From Epinephelus fuscoguttatus (Eukaryota > Chordata > Actinopteri > Perciformes > Serranidae), in contig NC_064752.1 of assembly GCF_011397635.1 (NCBI RefSeq), forward strand, positions 5,352,607 to 5,416,606: 64,000 bases of DNA, read 5' to 3'. The notes beneath the pieces were generated by a model. The model was given only the letters and a program-made list of their open reading frames with translations, made no database searches and was not told the origin of the DNA. This document shows positions 1-12,059 of the stretch, piece by piece (position 1 is the stretch's first letter; each line of letters opens with the position of its first letter). A program made the translations under genes and the position numbers.

Positions 1-215
1 AACAAACTCCAATGTGAACCCATCAGTGTCATTATTAGACTATAAGAGCAATGGGCAGAGGATAAAGCGCGAAAAAGTCCACCTAGGGTGGGTGACAGGG
101 GAGATGGATGGGTCCAATAAGCACAGGACTTTGACCTAGTAGACACATGTATGTGCCCTGGGTGAAACTAAACATTGACGCTGAGTTACGTAGGTCATTA
201 CTCACTTGAGTCTGA
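1..215. repeat. Dispersed repeat, related to 22845-22985
   Basis: The stretch gggtccaataagcacagg and the following bases resemble gggtcacaaagcacaggac at 22911 and its surroundings. Family not named; degraded. Confidence 0.35.
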
Positions 216-229
216 AAGGTTGTGGTTCA

Positions 230-900
230 TGTTAGCCACATCCCTCCATCCATTCATCCATTTTCAACCACTTATCCAGAGCCAGGTCGTGGGGGCAGGT
301 GGCTGAGCAAAGTCCTCCAGATGTCCCTCTCCTCAGCAATGCTTTCCAGCTCCTCCTGGGGGACTCAGAAACGTTCACAGACCAGATGACATATATAATT
401 CCTCCAGCATGTTCTGGGTCTGCCCTTGGACCTCCTACCGGTTGGATGTGCCTGGAACACCTCAAGGAAGCATCCTGATCAGATGCCTGAACCACCTCAA
501 CTGACCCCTTTCGACGTGAAGGAGCAGCGGCTCTACTCCGAGCTCCCTCTGCATGTCCGAGCTCCTTACCCTATATCTAAGGCTGAGCGCAGCCACCCTT
601 TGGAGGAAACTAATTTCTGCTGCTTGTATCCATGACCTCATCCTTTTGGTCATAACCCAAAGCTCATGATAGGTGAGGGGTGGGACGTAGATAGACCAGT
701 AAATCGAAAGCTTTGCCTTGCAGCTCAGCTCCCTCTTCACCATGACGGTCAACCGCCGATCCATCTCCCCCTCCATTCTACCCTCACTCGTGATCAAGAC
801 CTGGGGATACTTGATCTCCCTCACTTGGGGAAGTAACTTACTCCCAACCCAGAGGGGTCAATCCAGCATTTTCTGGCAGACAACCGTGGCCTTAGTCATG
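230..900 (-). mobile_element. Rex3-like (RTE clade) non-LTR retrotransposon fragment, 3' end of the RT ORF
   Basis: On the minus strand, 824-462 encodes a stretch ending in LRWFRHLIRMLP with SEGRMEGEMDRR upstream, typical of the C-terminal part of fish RTE/Rex3 reverse transcriptases. The element runs out at 230-260 in (GATG)n-like sequence (cattcatccatt on plus), which is the known tail of Rex3. The frame is broken after RMLP. It belongs to the same family as 48955-49200, 57255-57750 and 58465-58840. Confidence 0.75.
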
Positions 901-1334
901 TGAGTTGACTAATGTGACTTATGCCAACCACACTTTCTTCCTAACCCTAATCAAGGAGTCTTGTTGCCTAAACCTAACTGGCACTGACATCTTCCTAGAC
1001 CATACTTGCCACCCTTACCAGTTTCCCTGGGAAACTTGGCCCTCCAGGGATCACAATTCCCCATATTTCCCTAAATATATGATACTTTTTCCTTTTCAAT
1101 ATTACAATCTGTTTTTGTAACTGTACAGCAAGTATAAGCCTTATAACTTGAAAAAGTCTGCTGCTTCCACCTGGACATCAATACAACTACATTAAATGTC
1201 AGCTCGTCCTCTCAAGTGAGTATGAGACGGAGAGAGAAATAGAGAGTATTAAGAGAAAGAAATACTCAGGGTAATTGCAGACATCCTGGAAAGAAGAATT
1301 CCCATTTCTCATGGAAGGCTTTAAAGAATTCCCT

Positions 1335-1475
1335 TTAATGAATATGGTCACTTCTGGCTCCAAAAAAAACCCCCAAGATGGCCACAATTGAAATGCTGAA
1401 CTTGAGGCTTTAAACTGGGGAATCCACAAACCAATACGTGACGTCACAGTGGTTACGTCCATTATTTTACACAGT
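1335..1475 (-). repeat. Dispersed repeat family R1, copy 1
   Basis: The reverse complement contains GTGACGTCA, CCATCTTGG and CCAGAAGTGACCATAT in the same order as at 25432-25700 and 58245-58410. This looks like a MITE or SINE; the class is not known from sequence alone. Confidence 0.55.
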
Positions 1476-1814
1476 CTGTGTTTTTATCCCATATATTGAC
1501 AGAAATGTAACAACAGGGGGGAATTATGTAGTGCAAAGATTTCTTGAGAAATGATTTATCCATTAAGATGGTACTTTGTTGGGGCAACTGAGGTTACAGA
1601 GCACTGGTTGTTACCAAAACCAGGCAACCTCTCTGATTGTAAATAATGAAATTAATGATGGCTAAATTCCATTTAGTTGCTGTGATTTCAGGAGTTACAA
1701 CACACCCATCGTTACTATATTTAGTAAAACCTGTGCTTTCCCTACTGTGACAAATCAAAAAGTGTGCTGCGAGAAAGGCCTTTGAAGGAAATGTGAAACT
1801 CCCATTACCTCACA

Positions 1815-1854
1815 AGAGCCCCACCCTGTATTGTACCTGACTCATCTGAGACAT
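1815..1854 (+). promoter_or_regulatory. Proximal promoter block of TRIM paralog 1
   Basis: A CCCCACCC GC-box-like run is followed by CCTGACTCAT, which contains a perfect AP-1 heptamer TGACTCA at 1838-1844, about 260 bp before the ATG. The same order of motifs occurs 255-270 bp before the ATG of the two minus-strand paralogs, which otherwise have diverged flanks. The regulatory role is inferred from that conservation. Confidence 0.5.
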
Positions 1855-2099
1855 GCCAGTAAGAGTCTACCGTTCTTCCTTGTTACCAAATACACACGCT
1901 GCAACATAAACTGTCAGTTCAAACTAATCACATCCAGAGAGAGGACGGCTTGAAGAGAGGACACGGCCACTTAACCTGCTCCAGCAGCCCACACTGCATG
2001 TGAGTTTTACACAGAAACTGGACTCAGAGTGAAAGTAAGTGTCACAAGTGATTCACTGTGATTTCTGCTTGCTGTCTTTCAGCTTCACTCAGAGAGAGA

Positions 2100-3491
2100 A
2101 TGTCTGCCGGGTCTGAGGAGGATCTCTCCTGTCCTGTCTGCCGTGATATCTTCAAAGACCCCGTTGTCCTGGCATGCAGCCACAGCTTCTGTAAAGACTG
2201 TCTGCAGAACTGGTGGACAGAGAAATACATACAGGAGTGTCCAGTCTGTAAGAGAAGATCATCAAGGGGTGATCCACCTTGTAACTTGGTGCTAAAGAAG
2301 CTGTGTGAGGCCCTCTTACTGAAGAGAGAGACGAGGGCTTCAGCAGGGTCTGAGACTCTCTGCCGTCTGCACTCTGAGAAACTCAAACTCTTCTGTCTGA
2401 ACCATCAGCAGCCAGTGTGTGTTGTTTGTCTGCATTCAGAAACACACTCTGGACACACATTCAGACCTGTTAATGAAGTCGCACTGGATCACAGAAAGGA
2501 GCTCCTGAAGCGCCTGAGGCCCTTACAGCAGAAACTGAGGCTGTTTGAAGACGTTAAAGGAAACTGTGATCAAACAGCAGAACACATTAAGGTCCAGGCC
2601 CGACACACAGAGAGGCTGATTAAGGAGCAGTTTAAGAAGCTTCACCAGTTTCTACAAGAGGAAGAGGAGGCCAGGATCTCTGCTCTGAGGGAGGAAGAGG
2701 AGCGGAAGACTCGGATGATGAAGGAGAAGACTGAAGCTCTGAGCAGAGAGATAGCAGCTCTTTCAGACACAGTCAGAGCCACAGAGGAGGAGCTGAGAGC
2801 TGAAGACGTCTCATTCCTGCAGAACTACAAGGCTGCAGTGGAAAGAGTCCAGCAGCGCCCCCTGCTGGATGATCCACAGCTGGTCTCAGGAGCTCTGATA
2901 GATGAGGCCAAACATCTGGGCAACCTGACCTTCAACATCTGGAACAAGGTGAAGGACATGGTCTCCTACACTCCTGTGATTCTGGATCCAAACACTGCTC
3001 ATCCAGAACTCATCCTGACTGAAGATCTGACCAGTGCGCTATTTGGAGAGAAACAGAAGCTTCCTGACAACCCAGAGAGGTTTGACTACTTTCGGATTGT
3101 CCTGGGCTCCGAGGGCTTTAACTCAGGGACTCACAGCTGGGACGTTGAGGTTGGAGACAACACAGACTGGTTTGTTGGTGTGGCAGCAGCGTCCGTCCAG
3201 AAGAAGGGAAAACACCCATGTAGTTTATGGAGAGTAGGGTACCTTAACGGTAAATACACAGCACGCTCTCTATCAGACCCCTCCATAGTTCTGTCAATGA
3301 GGAGAAAGCTCCAGAGGATCAGAGTTAAACTGGACTGGGACAAAGGAAATCTGTCATTCTCTGATTCTGATACTAACACACACATACACACCTTCACACA
3401 CACTTTCACTGAGAGGCTGTTTCCATACTTTAACACTATAAATGCACACTCACTGAGGATATTACAAATTCCTGTCTTTGCAGTAGTATGA
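2100..3491 (+). CDS. TRIM family E3 ubiquitin ligase-like protein (RING, B-box2, coiled coil, PRY-SPRY), paralog 1
   Basis: A 463-residue protein from a single coding exon. The RING finger is C11/C14/C26/H28/C31/C34/C47/C50, followed by a B-box2 (C88, H91, C99, H102, C107, C110, H116, H119), a long Glu/Lys/Arg-rich coiled coil (about 130-250) and a C-terminal PRY-SPRY (about 280-460) with WDVEVG, LDW and LFPYF motifs. TRIM proteins of this layout are cytosolic ubiquitin ligases, with SPRY as target-binding module; many fish members act in innate immunity. The ORF is open upstream to 2058, but ATG 2100 is chosen because the two paralogs start at the same MAS/MSA residue just after a TTCACTCAG acceptor (AG 2091-2092). 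That acceptor implies a non-coding first exon; a GTAAGT at 2035 would give an intron of only 58 nt, so the true donor is uncertain. It resembles fish proteins named TRIM35-like, zinc-binding protein A33-like or NF7-like; the exact orthology is not decided. The domain call is secure. Confidence 0.93.
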   Translation: MSAGSEEDLSCPVCRDIFKDPVVLACSHSFCKDCLQNWWTEKYIQECPVCKRRSSRGDPPCNLVLKKLCEALLLKRETRASAGSETLCRLHSEKLKLFCLNHQQPVCVVCLHSETHSGHTFRPVNEVALDHRKELLKRLRPLQQKLRLFEDVKGNCDQTAEHIKVQARHTERLIKEQFKKLHQFLQEEEEARISALREEEERKTRMMKEKTEALSREIAALSDTVRATEEELRAEDVSFLQNYKAAVERVQQRPLLDDPQLVSGALIDEAKHLGNLTFNIWNKVKDMVSYTPVILDPNTAHPELILTEDLTSALFGEKQKLPDNPERFDYFRIVLGSEGFNSGTHSWDVEVGDNTDWFVGVAAASVQKKGKHPCSLWRVGYLNGKYTARSLSDPSIVLSMRRKLQRIRVKLDWDKGNLSFSDSDTNTHIHTFTHTFTERLFPYFNTINAHSLRILQIPVFAVV

Positions 3492-3754
3492 CAAGGAGCC
3501 TTATCCTGATGCTGATCTTATTCAGGAGATCATGTTTATATGGAACATGAGAAACCTGAGACACCTGAACTACAAAGCCAGTTCAGCATATCTAGGACAT
3601 CTTTTTGTTATGTGCTTTGACCAACCCTAACATTTGCTGTCTGGATAACGGGTACAACAAAGCTGTGTATCAACTGATTTAGTCAACTCTGGGTTTTCCT
3701 ACCCTGAAGTTACCCCGCTAACTAGTACAGGCCTCAGGTTATTCTTTTCCTTGT

Positions 3755-4030
3755 ATACAAGACGCTGCTGCCACTGCCAAGGACAAAAGCAGACTGCAGA
3801 GCATCATTTGCTCCGCCGAGAAGGTGATTGGCTGCAATCCGCCCTCCCTCCAGGACTCTGAGGTGCACAGGAAAGATTGTGGCTGATCCCTCCCACCCTG
3901 GACACAAACTCTTTGAGACTCTCCCCTCTGGCAGGAGGCTGCGGTCCATCACAACCAAAACCTCACACCATAAAAACGGTTTCTTTCCGTCTGCAGCTGG
4001 CCTCATCATCTTGGTCATTCACCTGTCACA
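3755..4030 (+). mobile_element. L2/CR1-like LINE fragment, C-terminus of reverse transcriptase
   Basis: Two plus frames give RLQSIICSAEKVIGC-like and IVADPSHPGHKLFETLPSGR followed by FFPSAAGLI. These are the conserved C-terminal motifs (DPSHP, LLPSGRR, FFP-A--L) of L2/CR1-type fish LINEs. A frameshift near 3875 separates them, so this is a dead 5'-truncated copy. Confidence 0.7.
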
Positions 4031-4506
4031 AACTGCACTGCGTTGATTTTGCACATCCACATGATCACACTAGTATCCAGGGATCTGATCATGTGGGTGC
4101 AGTTGTGTTCATTTCTTTCTATCTTAGCCATTATGCTCTGTACCACCAAAGACTGAATATTAATGAATATGGAGTGGAGTAACAAGGACCCTCGTGCACA
4201 TGTAAATGTACTCAGTGTGAACACATACAGACAGTTTTATAAATGTGCACCACTCTTTGTTGCTGCAGTCAAAGCAGGGTCTAAAATTAGCACCCACCAC
4301 CTGCCAGATCCAGGTTAATTACTGGCAGTGGCGTGTGAAATAGTCAGGCCATCTGCCACTTTGGCAAACAGGGAAAAGTGCAAAATGGAAACACATTCAA
4401 TAATATAAGCATATGATTGAATAGAGCTGCACACAATGCTGTTGTCATTAGAACCGTATTCACTTTGATTGACAGTCAAAGATCACTGAATTCTAATACT
4501 GTGTTT

Positions 4507-4690
4507 AGGGATGCATGATAATATCGGCACGTTGTGGGAATCAGCCAACGTGCTTTTTCTTAGTTTGCACATTGAACGAATATTAGACGTTGAAAGGCAC
4601 AGTATATGTCTCCATCTGCTGGTTGGCCTTCACGATAAGAGCATGCATGCATATGATGTTAATTCCACTACAGAAGAGACTTGCTGTTTT
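4507..4690 (+). mobile_element. hAT-like MITE fragment beginning TAGGGATGCATGATAAT
   Basis: Starts with AGGGATGCAT and shares, in inverted orientation, the block ctccatctgctggttggc through ttaattccactacag with the complete copy at 42763-43063. The other end is missing. Confidence 0.55.
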
Positions 4691-4899
4691 GTGGCTAAAC
4701 TGTTTTCCAGATTAATCAGATTCATTTCCTACATTTTCAAAGCATTAGTGACGTTCAACTCTGGAGGTCAATAAATTATTACCTCATAAGAAAGTTTGTT
4801 CATTCACCATTTTATTAGATATTTACATGACAAAGTGTTGAAGCAGATTCTGCAACGAGTCAGACAGAAATGATCAGAACAACCCAGGCAGCATTAAAC

Positions 4900-4942
4900 T
4901 GTGTGTGTGTGTGTGTGTGTGTCTGTGAGTGTGTGTGTGTGA
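4900..4942. repeat. (GT)n microsatellite
   Basis: GT dinucleotide run with one CT interruption, just beyond the putative cyc1 3' end. Confidence 0.9.
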
Positions 4943-4996
4943 GATGTCTCCTGCTGCTATGAACAAAACAAACCGCCAAAGTTTCCTTTAAGATAA

Positions 4997-5002
4997 TTTA
5001 TT
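4997..5002 (-). terminator. Putative poly(A) signal of cyc1
   Basis: AATAAA on the minus strand, about 560 bp after the cyc1 stop codon. It is a plausible end of the 3' UTR; closer weaker signals cannot be excluded. Confidence 0.4.
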
Positions 5003-5563
5003 TTGTACAGTAAAACAGAGATTCAGAGGTTGCATTGCATCCACTGAGTTTTTTGTGGTGAGGACAGGGGAGGATGGATTAACACACACCCAGGATGATG
5101 TTACACAATCTGACGGCAACCTTTTCTCAGCGTTTGTGTGACTATTGAATATCTTACAAAGATGGGCAGTTAACTGACTTCTCAGTCGATTGTGACAAAG
5201 TGTCTGATACGAGATGTCGAGACCTGAACTGCTGCCAGCGATGACTCGATGCAGATCAAACAAACTTTGTGAGGGGTGCGTTCAAGAACGCCACAACTCT
5301 CAAACACACTTGCACCACAGTATTCCAGATAAAGAAGAGTCTGTCACACAAATGGTTCTACCACGCCAACAACTAAAAACAGGCATTGTTCTGTAAGAAT
5401 AAACATAATATATACTCTCATTTCTCTACCCCCTCTTGGAAAGGCGTGTGTGGTTGTCAGTTGTTCTTAGTCCGTATAATCATCGTGAGGTGAGCGTTGT
5501 GGGGTCGTTGAACGCAGCCCCTCTCTGGTAGATTTAGGCCCAGGTAGGGGTGTTTGTTTCAGT

Positions 5564-6530
5564 TTACTTTGGAGGCCTGTAGGCGATCTTCCTGCTCTTC
5601 AGCACAGACCACCTGTGTCTCTTCATATAGTAGATCAGAGGGATGAGGATGCCGGAGCCCAGCAGCAACTGGAAAGAGAACAAGAGCACAAAGATTAATC
5701 TCATGAGCTCCACGTTTACACCCAGTTTTCACTGGTTCTACATTCTGACAATTCTTTCTTCAACATAGAGAACTTGAAACAGACGTAGTGGTGATACAAT
5801 GATTTCCGAAGCAAGTGTATTATATTAACGTATTTTAGTCTGTAATCTCTGGCAATCTTTGTGTTGTGTTTTTGTACTGTACTGTGTTTGTGTGGCATTT
5901 GCATTTGGTCTTTGTCCTGTCATTAAAATGTCACTTTAAAAAAAGAAAAGGTTAAACAAAAGGGGATTTACAGGTGTTTTTTACAGTTCATTGAATTCTG
6001 CACAACCTGAAAAATTTGCAGAGTCCGAGCAACTTTTCCAAAAATTTGAACAATCACCGTAAATTCTCATGAGTTGCCAAACTCCCTTGTTTCTGGTTGT
6101 GAAGATGCAGACGTGTGACGCTAACGCCTCACATTTACCAGCAAACATTTCTGCTTAAGACCCTGCAAGGCAATTCACTGATGTTCAGCATGGAAGTGGG
6201 AGTACACTGTTTTTGCCGCGTACAACTTTGCGGTGGAGCACAAATGGCATCAATTGACACTTTCTAAGACAAATCACGATGACACAGGTTGTTGTTTCTA
6301 TATTTGTTGCCCACATTCAGAAATTCAGAACAGTGTGGTTTTATTCTCACTGGAATAAGATGCTTTTATTTTTTTAGTAAATTACACACACATCAATATC
6401 ACAACTATTTTTGCAATTTTCATTTGCTCCTCAATTTCTCTGCAGAACAGCTTCTAAAACAATCATAACATGCAATGCAATTTTTGAGAAAAGCTGCAGT
6501 GAAATCCGGTAATTAAAGCTGCAACCATCC

Positions 6531-6562
<32 letters not shown>

Positions 6563-8544
6563 TGGAGGGGGCTGCCATACAACAGGGGGAAAAAAAAAAT
6601 CAAAAACCTTGGCTTTTTAAAGGGCAGAAAGCCGGAATCAAATGTCAGGTCAGGTTTGTAATCTGCTTCTTATTTTGTTATCATATATTTACTGATTTAA
6701 ATAATATTAGACTCTACCTTATTCAGGAAACCTTCTTGTGTGGCTGCTTGTGTTATAGTATTATCTAACAGTTAAAAACTTTGGCTCCTATTGTTAAAAG
6801 AAAAACGTGTAAACGCCCCAAAGAAAAGTATAGAAATTAGTACTGGTTCAGTACTGGTACCTAATCTAAGGTTTCACATTGGACCTAGTATCAGTGAAGC
6901 TTAAATTCAGCCCAGATGCAATCTAAGGTACATATTAGGGATGGGCGGATCGATACCAAAATATCAATACTCTTGAGACTATTTTTTTATGCTTAAGATC
7001 GAGTAGAATAGAGTTAATAGGATAGACACCAAAAAAGGGATCACTTTCTCTCTTCTGTGTCTCATTTATTCGTATTTCAAGAGTAAATCTGTGTGCAAAC
7101 AACATTCTATTGTCGTGAACACATCTAATGCATGTACTTCTTGCTTTTCCGCTGCTTATGTGTAGTCTGCCCTCAGACAACTTACTCTAGACCCAGCAGC
7201 GTTTTCTTAGTTTCACTTTCACCCAATGTTGGCATTAAGAGGATGTTATGACCGCCTCCCAGCCCTCCTGTCTACTGCTGGGACCTGCGAACCCTCAGTT
7301 GTGCTGTAAATAAAACCCTGTATGCATCCATGTGACTGTAGCCGTCTGTGGGCATTCGATGCGGAGAAAAAAACGAGAAAGAGCTTGGAGCTGCAGCTAA
7401 AAAGAGGGGAGGATAAAAAATAAGTAATATACTAAAAAGAGTCGTATCAGTATTGATATCGACGACTCTGGCCCTGTATTACTTGGTATCTGATCAAAAC
7501 CAAAGTTTGTCGCATCGCCCACCCTTCGTATACGCGCGTGTGTGTGTGTGTGTGCGTGCTGTACCTTCAGTCCCATGCGTTTGCGTTGGTCGTGCTCTGG
7601 CTCGGCAGCCCACCTCAAGAACGTACATACATCTTTAGCGACCTGGCTCATGGTGGCAGGAGTTCCTATGGCAACAGATGCAGACAACTATCAGCACAAT
7701 GATTTTAAAAAAAGCAAACGGTTACACAATCTCACACAGTGGCTGTAGGTAAAATGGTTACATCTTCTTTCACAGTATCTTCAAAGCTGTAGCAACTGAC
7801 TGAAATATTAAATGTGTACTGAAAAATTAATGTCTATCAATCTATCTATCTATCTATCTATCTATAACAAAGTAAAGCATGTGATGAGATACGACTGTTA
7901 TTTAGTGGGACCGGTCAATTGAACGGCCCGACAGCAGACTGTGCTGCACGCTGCATATTTACGTACCATCGTCATACTCCAGCACCTCGTTGTAGATGGG
8001 TGGAGCCATGCCGATGGCCTGGCCAGGGAAGTATGGGTTGTAGTAGAGTCCCTCTCTCACCGTCACTCCTGCTGGAGGTTCGCAGTATCCTGTCAGCAGG
8101 CTGAACACGTAATCCTCTCCTCCATGTCTGAGGGAAGCGGGGGGACACAATGAGTACACACCAAGGACATGTGGATTTCAGGTTTCACTGTGCTGGTATT
8201 TTGTCTTTCAGGAGTTACCTGGCATTGACAATGTAGCTGAGGTCTGGAGGCAGGGCTCCGTTATTGGCGACCCGAGCTGCCTCAGCGTTGGGATAGGGCT
8301 TTGGGAAGTAGTCCGACAGCTTTCCTGGCCGGGTGAACATCTCTCCACTCTCATCAGGTCCGTCCACAACCTCAATCTGAACACACAAGACACCTTTACA
8401 ATATGGCTGAAAACAGACTATTAGATTGACACATGCCCAAATACAATGATAGTTTTTCTTGTTCATGTTTATAATGTGTAATACTACAACATTTTTATGT
8501 GGTCAGTTTGAAACGGCTCCACCCCTGAGTCTATCATTCTTATG

Positions 8545-8597
<53 letters not shown>

Positions 8598-11460
8598 ACA
8601 CACACACAGCCTCACCTCCTCAGCGATGGCCTTAACCTCAGCCTCCGTATGCGACACTCCCACCAGGTTTCTGAAGGCCAGGTACTCCATACTGTGGCAG
8701 GCCGAACACACTTGCTTATACACCTGGTAACCACGACGAATACTGAGGGGGCAGAGAGGGTGACAGAGAAAGAAAACACAGAGCAGCAATGGTTAAAAAT
8801 ATGGTCATCCTCTACAGATGATGAGACTTAAGGTGTAAAACACATCAGACTTTAGATCAAAAGTTCTACCAAATTAGTATGACAAATTTGTGATAGTCGG
8901 AGAATGTGTGTGTGTGTGTGTGTGTGTGTGTCCACACCTAGCGTGGTCCAGAGAGGAAAGAGGTCCAGCGTGGCTCCAGGGGTAGTTAGGGGGGTGGAGC
9001 TCAAGGTCAGAGGCTTTAACGGCTTGGTGCAGCATCAGCGCGAGCCCTGCCCCGCCAGCTGTAACCACACCTAGTGTCGTCAGGGCAACCTTCTTGTTTC
9101 GAGGCAGGCTGGCGAAGGACATGTTGGCCTACGAAGGATCAAGTGCACAGGATATCTGTTAATTACCTGAAAACATCCCAGTACGACGATGTACAGCTAA
9201 TAATTCAAAACACCCCATTACGCCATATACAAGTACTTTAAATTCTGTGGGATACGACTGAGATCAGGACCCATTAATAAACTAATCTATTAGTAGATTA
9301 ACATAACATTAATGTTTGGATGATTCTGAGCAAAAATACCAAGAATTCTCTGTTTCTTGTAACCCGGTGTGAGTACTTCCTGTCTGAAACAGGTTTGGTC
9401 TATAAAATATACAAAAACACTATAAATCCTAATGTCTGGAAGCAGCATCTTCTGTGACATCTTCACCTTGCCCAAAATTATTCTGATAACTGTAACACAA
9501 GGTAAAAAGGAGCAGCAAACCCTCACATTTGAGAGGCAGGAACACGGTGCTGTTTGGCATTTTACTTGAAAGGTGAAGTAACGAGTAAGAAGATGATCAA
9601 AATAGTTGCTAATTAATTTTCATATTGATTCAACTCCAGTAAGTAGAGAGAAAAGTCATGTTCAGGACAGTGCTGACTGTAACAACATGTGGGTTTTCCA
9701 CAACAATCATCTGTCAAACTAAACATTCACCTCCAAACACAGCTTTACCACATGGATACTGTTTGGTGAGTTACATTCATCACAATGCCCTTGCTTGAAG
9801 TGTGTGAGTTCTTGTTGTCCTTATGAAACTGCCCTTCAGTGGTGCCTATGTAACCAGGCAGGGGGCATCACATGACAGCATCTCTGCATCAGCACGCAAA
9901 CACATGCACACCAACCTGCATCTGCAGACAGGCAACACTCATTAACAGCAGAGGTAGCTAAGAAGTGAGCCATCTTGCTTCCCTCTCATCTCTGCTTAGA
10001 GCTGCCACTGTTTTGTATCGATCAGACACTGATGAGAAAATGGTGGCGGGTAAAGACAAAGCTCGCACTTCACTTATCCTGGAGGATGTGGGTGAAACTC
10101 CGACTAGAAACTGCGCAATATGCTTAAATGTTGAGAGCAAGGCAAACAAAATGGGGTCATTTTTCTTGACTATTAACTCTAAACTGTTGTTATTTGATGA
10201 CTGCCAATAAACAGCACAGTTTGTATATGGGCAAGTCAAACGTGACGCTGGGCAAGTTGAGTTCCGGCCCGTTGCACCATAGACATTTAATGTAACTTTG
10301 AACCCAGTACAAGATCAGTAGCTTCATACCAGCACTCTTGAGTGGCATTCATTGTAAAGCATTATGGAGCTGACATGACAATTCGATTAATTATTGAAGC
10401 ATTTTCTAAGAGAAGAAATTTTGCATCTATTGCTCTTCTTTTCTTAATCAATAATATCTAGTTGTGTCCAGTTTTCGAGCTGTCAATCAGACCAAACAAG
10501 GCGTCTCAACATGTCACATTTGACTGTGATACATATTTTCTGACATGTTATAAAAACACAAGTAATCAGAAAAATAATGAGCAGCATTATCAGTATAGAC
10601 ACCATATTGTTGCAGCCATGAAAACAGGAGGGGCTCACTATGATTACTGATTAAACAACACAAGGACATCAGATTTCATTTTTTTCAACCCAACTAAGCG
10701 CCAGCAAACACATAACGTTACAATGCAAAGAGTTCAAACTGGTCCCAGGACGCACCCATAGGTGCCAGTGAGCTCACAGATGAAGGATAACGCATACGTT
10801 ACAGCTATGAACGGCTAAAGACGGCTCTCTTCACCGGAAGTCCTTACAGTCCTTGAAATGCTAACATGCTAGCCGATTAGCTCAGCTGCTATGACCGTTG
10901 ATGCTTATAAGGGAATGTGAACGCATCGTGACCCGTGTCGAGATAACGATCACATACTCCAACGTGCACATAAGTGTCCGTGTACCGTTAGCCAAGGTGG
11001 AAGTTTAATTCTAGTGGCCCTGCACATTCGCCGGGTGGATGACACGACTTCATGAGTTAGCTAACCGGCTAGCTTGTGAATGGCTAGCGACGGCTATCGA
11101 GTAATTGAGACTTGTGACATTTGCTGTCGCAGTTCTTGACGCCATGGCGGTCTCTACGGTTCAAGAGTGACAAAATATCCTGAGAGCTACTTTCACAGTC
11201 GTTGCTGACATCCTAAAAATGTGTGGGATCACGAGTGACCTTGTCTCACCCCGCTGACAGCAGTCAGGCTAACATTAGCTCGGTGCTAGGACTCCACACA
11301 GCAGTGCTAACCCGTCAAAATGTCATTTTAAACACACTGTGTCCTGGATAGTAAACATAATATTCATCTGTCGACCTACCACGGGGGTCTTGATAGCTTT
11401 CGGTGTGCCGAGGAGGGCTCTCCCACTCCCCGATAGCACCACAACTCGTAGCGCCGCCAT
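5564..11460 (-). CDS. cyc1: Cytochrome c1, heme protein of mitochondrial complex III (7 coding exons)
   Basis: Coding exons, in order, are 11460-11380, 9128-8938, 8742-8616, 8376-8219, 8127-7967, 7665-7565 and 5668-5564, all with GT-AG borders. They join in frame to 924 nt, 307 aa plus TAA. Cytochrome c1 passes electrons from the Rieske protein to cytochrome c in the bc1 complex, facing the intermembrane space. The start [11 protein letters not shown] and the hydrophobic stretch near 41-60 form the bipartite import signal; the mature protein should begin at SDLELHPP (about residue 67). The heme motif CSACH is at 103-107, the axial Met is near 226 in GMAPPIY, and one membrane anchor ([15 protein letters not shown]) precedes the basic tail ending AYRPPK. 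The length is close to the usual 320 or so. Introns 2, 3 and 6 begin with CA or TG microsatellites 8-10 nt after the donor. The identification is essentially certain. Confidence 0.97.
6531..6559. repeat. Poly(A) run in cyc1 intron 6
   Basis: 29 uninterrupted A, followed by a second A-run at 6590. Could be a retroelement tail, but no recognisable body precedes it. Confidence 0.8.
6937..7525. mobile_element. MITE inside cyc1 intron 6
   Basis: Left end AGGGATGGGCGGATCGATAC and right end (reverse complement) AGGGTGGGCGATGCGAC are imperfect inverted repeats about 590 bp apart; subterminal gatacCAAaaTATCAATACT and its mirror agTATTGATATcgac add to the symmetry. No transposase is present. It lies wholly within the 1.9-kb last intron of cyc1. 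Confidence 0.55.
7534..7558. repeat. (GT)n microsatellite at the cyc1 exon 6 donor
   Basis: In cyc1 sense it is a CA repeat starting about 8 nt after the exon 6 donor (GTAC at 7564-7561). Confidence 0.85.
7841..7864. repeat. (TCTA)n microsatellite in cyc1 intron 5
   Basis: Six tetranucleotide units. Confidence 0.85.
8547..8608. repeat. (CA)n microsatellite at the cyc1 exon 3 donor
   Basis: About 60 bp of CA with a few CG interruptions. In cyc1 sense it is a TG repeat beginning 7-8 nt after the GTGAGG donor at 8615. Confidence 0.9.
8905..8931. repeat. (GT)n microsatellite at the cyc1 exon 2 donor
   Basis: In cyc1 sense it is a CA repeat beginning 6-7 nt after the GTGTGG donor at 8937. Confidence 0.9.
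9129..11379 (-). other. cyc1 intron 1, no recognised feature
   Basis: 2.25-kb intron with GTAGGT donor and TTCGTAG acceptor. No ORF with domain motifs and no clear transposon was seen; the bases near 10850-11300 are GC-richer. Confidence 0.6.
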
Positions 11461-11560
11461 CTTCTCTGCGGTTCTCTGAGCTCAATGAAAAAGCTGCGTG
11501 GACTAGCGAGAAGCCTGGCACAAGTACTTCCGGTCGGAACCTTCAAAATAAAACCAGACT
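11461..11560 (-). promoter_or_regulatory. cyc1 5' UTR / promoter region
   Basis: The bases just upstream of the cyc1 ATG at 11460 are richer in GC than the surrounding DNA and include a TTCCGG (ETS/NRF-2-like, GGAAGT on plus at about 11528). NRF-2 sites are typical of nuclear respiratory genes. Assignment rests on position only. Confidence 0.35.
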
Positions 11561-12059
11561 TTGTGAAGTGCACTGAAGACCCATCGAATCTGAATTTAAG
11601 GTGGACTTTTTAAAGCCTATATTAAGAAATCTTAATCTAAGACATTATGACTTTTTAAGGACCTGTAGACATCCTGCTTTAGTTACTAAATTGTGCTTAC
11701 TGAGGCCTAATTTCAATATCTAATATTCCAGGGGAGTTTAAACAAACACAAATTTTCAAAAGAAAGGCAAACTTTGGGCTTGAAAACTTAGAAGGGTAAG
11801 CTAAGGTGGAAATCAATCTTTGACTTTATTGTGTCATTCTTAACATTTTGTACTTGAGTGAAATTTCATGTGTCTCCCATTTCATGATGTAAAATGTAAA
11901 TTAATTAAATAAACAATATATATTTATATATTTAGCCAATTTTCTAACATTTGCAAGAGATCAGGAGGATTTGCAGCTCGCTGCAGGGACTGCTTTGAAA
12001 AATGTACATCACTATTTATCATCACACTATACTGTGACAAAATTCTCACATTAAAAACA

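Noticed and set aside
2035-2092. 58-nt first intron of TRIM paralog 1 (GTAAGT to TTCACTCAG)
   Set aside because: Shorter than usual fish introns; the acceptor is convincing but the donor may lie further upstream.
2042-2386. Open frame antisense to the TRIM RING region (also 44562-44957)
   Set aside because: Mirror of the conserved coding strand in both paralogs, with no features of its own.
4060-4096. Inverted repeat CCACATGATCA / TGATCATGTGG as a structured RNA
   Set aside because: Short, AT-rich surroundings, inside decayed LINE sequence; no support for function.
8542-8730. Plus-strand frame starting MLTHTHTHT
   Set aside because: Product of the CA microsatellite.
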